Below are positions 11,570-20,589 of a stretch of 64,000 bases of DNA, one piece after another. The position numbers and the translations under genes are program-made. Source of the stretch: Clostridiales bacterium. Its GTDB lineage: Bacteria; Bacillota; Desulfotomaculia; Desulfotomaculales; VENG01. The notes beneath the pieces were generated by a model that made no database searches, had not been told where the DNA came from, and was given only the letters and a program-made list of their open reading frames with translations. Positions within the stretch are counted from its first letter, which is position 1. Each line of letters starts with the position of its first letter. Location: NCBI GenBank assembly GCA_021736985.1, contig JAIPEW010000008.1:27893-91892 (forward strand), read 5' to 3'.

Positions 11570-11703
11570 AATAAGTTCTCCTTGTAAATACTGTCTTATT
11601 AGTGTAACATTTTTTAGGTAAATAATTATATCAGTATATTTATAAGTGCAATAGAAATTACACCAGTTAGTACTGATTTTTGTAGGATAAGAAAAGGAGG
11701 TGT

Positions 11704-12390
11704 TTGCTGCTGAAAACGGGCAGGTTTGTGGTAATTATAATTTTTTGCTTTATAATTTTTTGTGCCGGGTGTACTGGCGAACAAGATTCAGAGCAAAAAC
11801 TTATACCTGCTACTGTAACCCGCGTAGTGGATGGGGATACGCTGCATGTAATAATGCCGGGCGGGAAAAAAGAAAAACTGCGTCTAATTGGTATAGACAC
11901 CCCGGAATCCACCCGGGAAATAGAGCCCTATGGAAAAAAAGCTTCTTCTTATACTAAAAACAGGTTAGACGGTGAAAAAATATGGTTAGAAAAAGATGTT
12001 GAAGAGCGAGACCGGTACAACAGGTTTCTGGTTTATATCTGGCTTAGTGAACCTGAAAAGAAGATAAAAGAAGAAGTGCGGGAAAAAATGTTTAATGCCG
12101 AGCTGCTCTTGAAGGGCTATGCACAGTTGATGACTGTACCGCCGAATGTAAAATATGTTGATTATTTTAAAGAATACCAGCGAGAAGCTCGTAAAGCGGA
12201 TAGAGGCCTGTGGGAGCTTAAGGAAGAAAATACTGAAGATTACTATGTAGGCAGCAAAAACAGCGATAAATTTCACCGCCCTGGCTGTAAGTGGGCTCAA
12301 AAAATAGATGAAGATAATCTATTAAGATTTGAATCAAGGGATGAGGCTTATGACGCAGGTTATCAGCCCTGCGAGTGGTGTGATCCATAA
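11704..12390 (+). CDS. Thermonuclease-family lipoprotein with Ada-like Zn-binding tail
   Basis: Lipobox IFCAGC; SNase motifs VVDGDTLHV, LRLIGIDTPES; tail HRPGCKWAQ...PCEWCDP; SD AAAAGGAGGTG. Confidence 0.88.
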   Translation: MLLKTGRFVVIIIFCFIIFCAGCTGEQDSEQKLIPATVTRVVDGDTLHVIMPGGKKEKLRLIGIDTPESTREIEPYGKKASSYTKNRLDGEKIWLEKDVEERDRYNRFLVYIWLSEPEKKIKEEVREKMFNAELLLKGYAQLMTVPPNVKYVDYFKEYQREARKADRGLWELKEENTEDYYVGSKNSDKFHRPGCKWAQKIDEDNLLRFESRDEAYDAGYQPCEWCDP

Positions 12391-12453
12391 GAATGTAATA
12401 ATATAATATAAATATGTTATAAATTAAATCTTATTTCTATATGATCGGAGTGT

Positions 12454-13965
12454 ATGAAATTGCTGGTATGCGATTTTTTATTAAGGTCAGCGGATAAATA
12501 TCCTGAACATTCTGCAATTATTTATCAGGACAGAGAGGTAAATTACAGTGAGTTAGCTCAAAAGGTTGGACGTCTTGCTGCTGGTCTTAAAGCAGAGAAT
12601 ATAAAACCCGGTGAATACGTGGCAATCTTGATGCCAAACCACCTGGAGTATTCTGTGAGTTATTTGGCTCTTAATTTTCTCGGTGCCCCGGTAGTTCCAA
12701 TAAATCCATTACTTAAAGAACAGGAAATCTCTTATATACTAAGTGATAGCAAAGCAGTTGCCGTTATTACAATACCTCCATTTGTACCGGTAATCAAAAA
12801 TATACAGAACGAACTTCCTTTTATGCGTAAAATAATTGTTATGGGAGAAGAAGATGATGGTGACCTGGTTAAATACGAAAAACTCTTTGACCAGCAGCCT
12901 GACTTAAATAGGCCGCGGGTAAGTGAAGATGATGTCTCAGCTTGTTTGTACACTTCTGGTACTACCGGTAAACCTAAAGGTGTTATGCTGACGCATAATA
13001 ACCTAGTTTTTGATACTGAAGCAGTGACAAGTGCCATTGGAGTGGATTACCGGGAGCGTTATTTAGGTGTGCTTCCCTTTTACCATGCTTTTGCCGAAAC
13101 AGTCTGTATACTGGCGCCTTTGTGTACCGGGGCTTCAGTAGTTATTTTAGAGCAGTTTTTACCGCACAAGGTATTAGAAGCTATAAATAAACACAGAGTA
13201 ACTATATTTCCTGCAGTTCCGGCCATGTATGCAGCTATTTTAAGGGTTACAAAAGATGCTTCTCCGGAAGAACTGGAGTCTTTATATATGTTTGTGTCCG
13301 GGGGATCAGCAATGCCGTTGGAGATGATGCGAACGCTGGAAGATAAATACGGTATAATAGTTATTGAAGGAAATGGTCCAACAGAAACATCGCCTATATC
13401 TTATGTTAACCGGCTTGAAAAGCGCAAACATGGTTCAGTAGGCCCGCCTTTACCGGAGGTAGAGGTGAAAATAGTTGATAAAGAAGATAATGAAGTACCA
13501 ACTGGAAATATAGGTGAAATTACTGTGAAAGGTGATAATGTAATGAAAGGATATTTAAACCTGCCGGAAGTTACTGCACAATCAATACACAGCGGATGGT
13601 TTCATACCGGAGACCTGGGTAAAAAAGATGAAGATAATTATGTATATATAGTAGATCGCAAAAAAGATTTAATCATTGTAGGCGGGTTTAATGTGTACCC
13701 GAGGGAAGTTGAAGAAGTGTTATACACTCATCCAGCTGTTGCAGAAACAGCTGTGGTTGGGATGCCGGATAAATTGCGTGGAGAAGTGCCAAAAGCTTAT
13801 GTGGTTCTTAATCCCGGATGCAGTTTAACAAAGAATGAAGTCACTAGTTTCTGCCGTGAAAATATTGCCAATTATAAATGTCCCAGGGACGTTGAATTCA
13901 GGGATGAATTACCCAGGGGAGCAAGTTCCAAAATATTAAAAAGAATGTTAAGGGAAGAATATTAA
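12454..13965 (+). CDS. Long-chain fatty-acid/acyl-CoA ligase
   Basis: AMP-binding motif YTSGTTGKPKGVMLTH; GWFHTGDLG; C-terminal PRGASSKILKRMLRE. Confidence 0.92.
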   Translation: MKLLVCDFLLRSADKYPEHSAIIYQDREVNYSELAQKVGRLAAGLKAENIKPGEYVAILMPNHLEYSVSYLALNFLGAPVVPINPLLKEQEISYILSDSKAVAVITIPPFVPVIKNIQNELPFMRKIIVMGEEDDGDLVKYEKLFDQQPDLNRPRVSEDDVSACLYTSGTTGKPKGVMLTHNNLVFDTEAVTSAIGVDYRERYLGVLPFYHAFAETVCILAPLCTGASVVILEQFLPHKVLEAINKHRVTIFPAVPAMYAAILRVTKDASPEELESLYMFVSGGSAMPLEMMRTLEDKYGIIVIEGNGPTETSPISYVNRLEKRKHGSVGPPLPEVEVKIVDKEDNEVPTGNIGEITVKGDNVMKGYLNLPEVTAQSIHSGWFHTGDLGKKDEDNYVYIVDRKKDLIIVGGFNVYPREVEEVLYTHPAVAETAVVGMPDKLRGEVPKAYVVLNPGCSLTKNEVTSFCRENIANYKCPRDVEFRDELPRGASSKILKRMLREEY

Positions 13966-13990
13966 TATTTTAATAACAGTCATAAATAAT

Positions 13991-14021
13991 AAAGTGGCAC
14001 TTTTATTTAAAGTGCCACTTT
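13991..14021. terminator. Bidirectional terminator between convergent genes
   Basis: Perfect 13-bp stem AAAGTGGCACTTT-TATTT-AAAGTGCCACTTT. Confidence 0.85.
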
Positions 14022-14594
14022 ATTATTTGTATCGTGAAATTTATAAGTTGTAATTTTATTGTCGATCCTGTTCTTGTATTGGTCATTATATTCCATTTTA
14101 GTCCACTTTATATCACTGAATTGTACTTTAAAGCCTAGCTTTTTATACAGAGATAAAGCAGGTTTATTGTTGTTACCTACCCAGAGGCCTATGTTATAAG
14201 TGCCGCTTTGGGTTAGGTAATTTATTCCGGTCCTTAGTAAGTTATAGCCTATTTTATGCCCCTTTAGTTCGTATTTAACTGCAAATTCATGTATTTCACC
14301 TACGGGTTCATTATTGCGCGTTTCCCAATTCCTATCCAGAATTATAAATCCTTCAATCATTTCTTTACATCTTGCAACTAAAATTTCTGGTGTACCTTTT
14401 TCCCAGAAATGAAGCAGATAGTTATATACACTCTTTCCCATAGTATCTGCATATTCCGGGTAATCCCTGTACGCATTGTTATAAATGCTAGCAAGATAAG
14501 AAATTTTTTTCCTGGGATAACTTAACTTCGTAATACTTGTTTTTCTGGTTAACCATCGTCGGTCGTAGTCGCCGGTATCCATGCTGGCACACAC
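14007..14594 (-). CDS. GNAT-family N-acetyltransferase
   Basis: VGEIHEFAVKYELKGHKIGYNLLRTGI and NKPALSLYKKLGF acetyl-CoA binding signatures. Confidence 0.8.
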   Translation of the reverse strand: MCASMDTGDYDRRWLTRKTSITKLSYPRKKISYLASIYNNAYRDYPEYADTMGKSVYNYLLHFWEKGTPEILVARCKEMIEGFIILDRNWETRNNEPVGEIHEFAVKYELKGHKIGYNLLRTGINYLTQSGTYNIGLWVGNNNKPALSLYKKLGFKVQFSDIKWTKMEYNDQYKNRIDNKITTYKFHDTNNKVAL

Positions 14595-14918
14595 GGATTT
14601 TCAAACCTCCCATATTTTTTAAATTTTGAGTCTTTAATTTTAATTTTTAGTTTATTTACATTAATAATATAACAATATAATTATTAAATATCAATAAATC
14701 TTAAATTTAACCGGCAGCATTAATACGTTTTAAAGAATGGTCAATACCTTTTGTGATTTCAAAACTAAAATTTTAATAAATAAATGTTTTATATTTTACT
14801 TTATTAAATTACATAATCTTAGTTAACTTGGTTTATCATATAAAAAATTACAGTTATTAGTATGATTACATTAAGAGAGCATTCCTGTAATGAAATAAAT
14901 AATGTTTGAATAAAAAAG

Positions 14919-14977
14919 TACCTCTTGCTCAAAATAGGTATCGTTGCACAACGACACCTATTTTGAGCAGATGAGGT
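14919..14977. repeat. Long inverted repeat (palindrome)
   Basis: TGCTCAAAATAGGTaTCGTTG-CA-CAACGAcACCTATTTTGAGCA, 21-nt arms with one mismatch, flanked by TACCTC/GAGGTA. Confidence 0.85.
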
Positions 14978-15473
14978 ATTTACTATGAAGTATAATCAAA
15001 ATTATAAAATTGTAATGGCAAGGAACTGGAAAAGAACAGTTTAGTAATTTCGTTGCAGGAAGCAGCCTGAGCAGAATATTTGGGTTTACACTATAACGTT
15101 GATAAATTCTTTAAATGCGTTAATCATAATAATAGGAGCACGGATATGCCAGTCGTTACATAAAACCATTTGAGCCTAGGCCCTTCGAGGAGCTTATCTG
15201 GCCTCAACCCTCTGGAGGTAGAGCGAAGGAATGTAGAGGGTCATAAGGACCTCGTGAGATATGGAAGGGTAAACTACTAGGGGTAATGTGGAGATCCAAT
15301 GTACCATCATTTTTTCCAAACAAAGCAACCCCCTATTGATGGGTATACCTGACTTACAGATAATTGCATTACTTCAACTTTTATCTATCGCTTAAATTGT
15401 TGATAGTAACAAAATTTTGAGAATGAGTGAGTATATAGAAGAAAAATGAATTATAAAGAGGGAGGGCAAATAA

Positions 15474-17252
15474 ATTTTTCAGTTAAATAAATTTAGAGAG
15501 TTATTAACTTTTCACCCCCCGCATAAAGAAGATGCTTTTGGTGATGACGAACATGATAACGAATCTGATGATAATTATATTGGATTAAGTTCCCGGGATG
15601 AAAGTGATCCGGGAGAAAAAAAGTCAAGAGGAAGAGTGAAGCCAAAACCCTTAATTTCTAATGATAACGGTTCGTCTCGTGAAAGTAAGGATAATGAGCC
15701 TATCATTAATACAGGTAATTTAGAAATTACCGGCTGTTTGGATGAAGATACCGCTTTTTTAAGGAAGGCTTTTCATGTCCCTAAAAACAAAGATGTGATT
15801 TTTAGGGAGTTTTCCCTGGGGATAAATCCTCCTGTAAGGGCGAATGCCGTTTATATTGAAGGCCTAACAGATAAGGCACTGCAGGATGATTCGGTTTTTC
15901 AACCTTTGATGCTGTTAAGTCGGCTGAGATGGGATACCGAAGAAGGGGAATTGCATGAAATAGTGCATAAAAAATTGCTTCCTGGAAATCAAATTAAAGT
16001 AGTAAGCGAATATAGAAAAGTTATTGATGGCATTTTGAGCGGGGACACTGCCATTTTATTTGATGGTGGGAAAAAAGCATTAATAATGGAAACAAAAGGG
16101 TGGGAGCACCGTTCTGTTGAGCAGCCAGGGATTGAGAGGGTGGTTAGGGGCCCTCACGAGGCTTTTACAGAAACTTACCGGGTAAACACTGCATTAATTC
16201 GCAAGGCTTTTCACAGCCCGGACCTGGTGACCGAGATGGTAAAGCTTGGTTACAAGGATAGAAAGAATTGCGGTATGATGTACCTGCAGGGTGTAGTTAA
16301 CCCGAAATTAGTAAAAGAGGCCAAGAAGCGTTTGGATCAGATAAAAACAGATTACATAGGTGCCAGCGGTTTATTGGAGCAGTTCATGGAAAATAATACT
16401 TTTGCTCTTGCCCCGCAGGTACTGACAACAGAACGCCCGGATAGGGTGATCAATCATATAATTGAAGGTAGGATAGCTATAATATTAGACGGGTCTCCGC
16501 ATGTATTAATATTACCTATGACATTTTTAAGTATATTACAGACAGCTGAAGATGCTTACTTGAGGTGGCCTTATGGATCAATACTTCGTATTATACGTGC
16601 GTTAGGTGTTTTTTTAGGTCTTTTTTTACCTGGAATATATATAGCAGTAACTGCTTATCACCATGAAATGATACCTACTGATTTGTTATTAGCTATTGCA
16701 GGTTCCAGGGAACAGGTGCCTTTCCCCGGTGTAGTAGAGGTCTTAATTATGGAGTTATCTTTTGAATTAATCAGGGAGGCTGGTATAAGAATCCCCGGGC
16801 TTATAGGTACTACCCTGGGTATTGTAGGAGCTTTAATACTTGGACAGGCTGCTGTTGCTGCAAAAATAGTTAGTCCCATTTTAATTGTCGTTGTAGCTGT
16901 GACTGCTATCGGTTCTTTTACAATTCCCAATCATAATCTGGTAATGTCAATACGTTTCGTGCGGTTTATTTATATTATCTTAGGGGCTACATTGGGAGTC
17001 TGGGGGCTAGTGTTGGGATTTTTTATTCACCTGAATCACCTTGCAAGCTTAAAATCTTTTCAAGTTCCATTTCTTTCACCTATGGGAGGACACCCGGCCG
17101 GGCCCGGAACAGATATTTTCTGGAGGAGGCCTGTCTGGGAACAAAAAGGGAGGCCCGGTTTTATAGATCCGCTGCAGGATAAGGTACAACCAAATGTTAG
17201 CCGTTATGGGGGGAATCGCAATAAGGGAGGAAAACCCGGTGACGATAGTTAA
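15474..17252 (+). CDS. gerA: Spore germination protein, GerA family
   Basis: GerA-family sequence; coding-like frame continues upstream of GTG 15636 to stop TAA 15471, first sense codon ATT 15474 after GAGGGAGGG. Start uncertain. Confidence 0.88.
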   Translation: MFQLNKFRELLTFHPPHKEDAFGDDEHDNESDDNYIGLSSRDESDPGEKKSRGRVKPKPLISNDNGSSRESKDNEPIINTGNLEITGCLDEDTAFLRKAFHVPKNKDVIFREFSLGINPPVRANAVYIEGLTDKALQDDSVFQPLMLLSRLRWDTEEGELHEIVHKKLLPGNQIKVVSEYRKVIDGILSGDTAILFDGGKKALIMETKGWEHRSVEQPGIERVVRGPHEAFTETYRVNTALIRKAFHSPDLVTEMVKLGYKDRKNCGMMYLQGVVNPKLVKEAKKRLDQIKTDYIGASGLLEQFMENNTFALAPQVLTTERPDRVINHIIEGRIAIILDGSPHVLILPMTFLSILQTAEDAYLRWPYGSILRIIRALGVFLGLFLPGIYIAVTAYHHEMIPTDLLLAIAGSREQVPFPGVVEVLIMELSFELIREAGIRIPGLIGTTLGIVGALILGQAAVAAKIVSPILIVVVAVTAIGSFTIPNHNLVMSIRFVRFIYIILGATLGVWGLVLGFFIHLNHLASLKSFQVPFLSPMGGHPAGPGTDIFWRRPVWEQKGRPGFIDPLQDKVQPNVSRYGGNRNKGGKPGDDS

Positions 17253-18354
17253 TGAAGGGCGTATAGGTGTTGGAGAAGCAATTTTTATTACAGTTGTATT
17301 TATTATTGCCAAGATATTTCTTACTTTCCCGGCCTACATGGTGTATTTAGGAGATTCTGCTGCATGGATGGTAATGCTGCTGGGGATTGTATTAAGCCTG
17401 TTTGCATTTCTCCCGCTTATCTATCTTTTAAACAGATTTCCCGGCAGAACTATTGTAGAGGTAGGAAATGAATTGGTGGGGCCCTACATCAACTTGTTTT
17501 TTTGTCTGGGGTACCTGTTTTTTTTATTAGCAGTTGAATCCATGGTGGCCCGCCAGTTTGCTGAACGCGCGCTAACAGTTGCAATTCCAGATTTACCGGT
17601 GAGCATAGCTATAATTGGGTTATTATTTGGGGCTGTATTAGCAACATACTTCGGATTAGAAAGTATTGGGCGCAGCACTAGAATATCTTTTTATATTGTG
17701 GGATTAATGTTTGTACTAGTAATTATCTTGACAAATCAATACTGGGAAACAAATAACCTGTTTCCTGTTTTAGGTCTGGGAGCGGATAATATTTTAACAG
17801 GAGGATTGTTAAGCGTTTCCAGTTTTTATGAAATATTTGTAATTGCAGTAATTTATCCTGCTATAAAAAACTCTAATAGTAAAATATTAAGATATGGAAT
17901 AACCAGCCTGGTTATATCAGGGGTAATCATGCTGTTGACAGTGCTGGCATTTATTTTAGTATTTCCGCCAGTTTTAGGGAAAGAGATGTCACTACCTACA
18001 TTTGAAATGGCCAGGCTGATAAGTTATGGCGGTTTTTTCGAAAGAATGGAGGTTGTTTTTTTACCAATGTGGGGAATAGCAGCTCTTCTAAAATTAACCA
18101 TAGGTTTATATGCAATTGTAGCTATAATTACACGTATGCTTAGACTACCGTATTACCGTCCCTTTATATTACCCAGTGCTGTAATAATAATATCTCTATC
18201 ATTAATACCTTCCAATGTCAGTACTGCTTTATATGTAGATGAAAAAATAATTAGAGTGTGGGGATGGATACCTACTTTTGCCTTGCCTGCAATACTGCTT
18301 ATTATAGCAATATTGCGCAGAAAGGGTAGAGTGCTAAATGAAAAAACTACTTAG
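17239..18354 (+). CDS. gerB: Spore germination permease, GerB family
   Basis: Multi-TM APC-type protein between gerA and gerC; GTG 17239 after AAGGGAGG preferred to ATG 17194; overlaps gerA end. Confidence 0.88.
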   Translation: MTIVNEGRIGVGEAIFITVVFIIAKIFLTFPAYMVYLGDSAAWMVMLLGIVLSLFAFLPLIYLLNRFPGRTIVEVGNELVGPYINLFFCLGYLFFLLAVESMVARQFAERALTVAIPDLPVSIAIIGLLFGAVLATYFGLESIGRSTRISFYIVGLMFVLVIILTNQYWETNNLFPVLGLGADNILTGGLLSVSSFYEIFVIAVIYPAIKNSNSKILRYGITSLVISGVIMLLTVLAFILVFPPVLGKEMSLPTFEMARLISYGGFFERMEVVFLPMWGIAALLKLTIGLYAIVAIITRMLRLPYYRPFILPSAVIIISLSLIPSNVSTALYVDEKIIRVWGWIPTFALPAILLIIAILRRKGRVLNEKTT

Positions 18355-19594
18355 TATTTTAGTAATAATATCAACAACGTTAGTGATGCACGGTTGCTGG
18401 GGATACTCAGATCCAGATCAAACCGCTTATGTGCTTGCACTTGGTGTAGATGAAGGTGAAGAAAATGTGCTTACTTTAACTGCACAGATTGCAGTCCCCA
18501 AGAATATAGCCGGCGGCGGGGGTGGAGGTGCTGGCGGTGGTGGTGGTGATAAGTCTACTATGATTGTTTCAGTTGAGACACCTACTATTATAGGTGGATT
18601 AAACATGTTTGGCTCTTTTCTAGAAAGACGTCCTACATTAAAACATACAAAGGCTATTGTCTTTTCCAGTGGATTGGCCAGGAATAACATGGAAACGTAT
18701 TTAGCGCCCCTGGTAAGGTATCATGAATTCAGGCGGAATACTCATATCCTGGTAAGCGATAAAAAAGCTAAAGATATAATAAAAGATACTCAACCTATTA
18801 TGGAGGATAATCCTGCCAAGTATATTGAAACGTTAACTGATAGCAGGCGTCATTCTGGTTTTTTTCCTGAAAGCCGGGTGAATAATTTTTATAATTCTGC
18901 TAAGTCTATTGGGGCGGAACCGGTAGCTATCATGGCCGGGATTAATGAAAAGAAAATTGATGAGATTAAGACTAATACAAAAAAAATCAACGAAGGTAGT
19001 TTTATAGCAGGAAAAATCCCCCGTGAAGGCGGCAATAAATTGGAATTCATGGGGGCAGCTGTTTTTCGGGATGGTAAGATGGTAGGAGAAATAAACGGCC
19101 AGGAAAACGTTGTTGTTGACATGATAAAAAATACTTTTCGAGAAGGTGTATATTCTCTCCCCGACCCAAATACAGAAAATAAATACATAATATTAAGTAT
19201 AACTTCGGAGAGAAATACTGATATTAAAATAAACATGAAAGGTGAAGTACCTCGAATTAACGTAACAGTACCGCTGGATGCATCTTTTTTATCAATACAG
19301 AGCAATATACATTATGAAAAACCTGATAAGATAAAAGAAGTGGAAAAATCTCTGGAAAAAACTTTAAAAGGCCAGGCAGATAAACTAGTGAAAAAAACTC
19401 AGCAAGAATTTGAATCTGATATATTTGGTTTTGGGAACGAAGCGAAGAGTAAATTTTTGACCTTACAGCAGTGGAAAAAATATAATTGGCTTGAAAATTA
19501 TCCAAACTACAATATAAATACAACTTTTGATGTTAATATACGGAGAATAGGTCTTATAAGAGATAGTTCTAAAATGAATGAGGGGAACTCATGA
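18338..19594 (+). CDS. gerC: Ger(x)C-family spore germination lipoprotein
   Basis: Signal peptide with lipobox-like MHGCWGYSDPDQTAYVLALGVDEG; GerC position in operon. Confidence 0.88.
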   Translation: MKKLLSILVIISTTLVMHGCWGYSDPDQTAYVLALGVDEGEENVLTLTAQIAVPKNIAGGGGGGAGGGGGDKSTMIVSVETPTIIGGLNMFGSFLERRPTLKHTKAIVFSSGLARNNMETYLAPLVRYHEFRRNTHILVSDKKAKDIIKDTQPIMEDNPAKYIETLTDSRRHSGFFPESRVNNFYNSAKSIGAEPVAIMAGINEKKIDEIKTNTKKINEGSFIAGKIPREGGNKLEFMGAAVFRDGKMVGEINGQENVVVDMIKNTFREGVYSLPDPNTENKYIILSITSERNTDIKINMKGEVPRINVTVPLDASFLSIQSNIHYEKPDKIKEVEKSLEKTLKGQADKLVKKTQQEFESDIFGFGNEAKSKFLTLQQWKKYNWLENYPNYNINTTFDVNIRRIGLIRDSSKMNEGNS

Positions 19595-19761
19595 TAACTT
19601 TGTTAGCTTTGTTAATAATTGTTTCAATTGCTTTTTACTTATCAAGTTATGGTTTTTGGTCGCTGAGAAATGGGTACAGGATGGGTGCTGCAGGTGTTTT
19701 TATTATTGCTGTAACTGCCTTTTTATTGCCGGTATTTGTATGGATTTACCATAATATTTGA
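19591..19761 (+). CDS. Small two-TM membrane protein (56 aa)
   Basis: ATGA overlap with gerC stop, SD GAGGGG; MITLLALLIIVSIAFYLSSYGFWSLRNGYRMGAAGVFIIAVTAFLLPVFVWIYHNI. Absent from the supplied ORF track. Confidence 0.65.
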   Translation: MITLLALLIIVSIAFYLSSYGFWSLRNGYRMGAAGVFIIAVTAFLLPVFVWIYHNI

Positions 19762-19782
19762 AACTGTGAAAAGAGGTGGAGT

Positions 19783-20589
19783 ATGCGTCCTTTATGGAAA
19801 GGTGCTGTAAGTTTGGGCCTTATTTATGTTCCGGTAAAAATGTATGCTGCCACTGAAAGAAAGGATATACGGTTTAATTACCTTCATGAAAAGTGTAAAA
19901 ATCCTGTTAAATCTAAAAAATATTGTCCTTATTGTGATGAAGAAGTAGCTCCGGATGAAATAGTTAAGGGATACCAGTACGAAAAAGGGAAATATGTAGT
20001 TATAAGAGATGAGGATTTTGAAAATATTCCCGGAGAAACAACTAAGAGTATAGATATTATGGATTTTGTAGATATTTCTCAGATAGACCCGGTGTATTAT
20101 GACAAGCCTTATTTTTTAGTTCCCGGGGAAGGTGGAGAAAAAGTTTATGAACTTCTAAAAAGATCTATGAATGATACGAAAAAAGTGGCAGTAGCACGGG
20201 TTATTATACGCAGTAAGGAGTCTCTTGCGTCTATCAGAGTAGTAGACAATGTAGTGTTGATGAGTACTATGCATTATCCGGATGAAGTGAGAGACAGCAG
20301 TCAGTTAGAAGAGTTAAAGTATAATGTAAATATTCATAATAACGAATTAAAGATGGCGGTAAATTTAATCGAAAGCCTTTCTGGTGATTTTGAACCCTCC
20401 AAGTATAATAATGAGTATAGAAAGTCTTTAATGGAGATGATCCAGGCAAAAATTGCAGGAGAAGAAGTAGAGGAACCGGCACAGGCAGAAACTGAAAAAG
20501 TTGTAGATCTAATGTCAGCTTTAAAGGCAAGTATTGATAAAGTAAATGAAGAAAATAAAGGCGGGGAAGAATTAATTGAGTCGAAATAA
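19783..20589 (+). CDS. ku: Non-homologous end-joining protein Ku
   Basis: MRPLWKGAVSLGLIYVPVKMYAATERKDIRFNYLH is the bacterial Ku N-terminus. Confidence 0.96.
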   Translation: MRPLWKGAVSLGLIYVPVKMYAATERKDIRFNYLHEKCKNPVKSKKYCPYCDEEVAPDEIVKGYQYEKGKYVVIRDEDFENIPGETTKSIDIMDFVDISQIDPVYYDKPYFLVPGEGGEKVYELLKRSMNDTKKVAVARVIIRSKESLASIRVVDNVVLMSTMHYPDEVRDSSQLEELKYNVNIHNNELKMAVNLIESLSGDFEPSKYNNEYRKSLMEMIQAKIAGEEVEEPAQAETEKVVDLMSALKASIDKVNEENKGGEELIESK

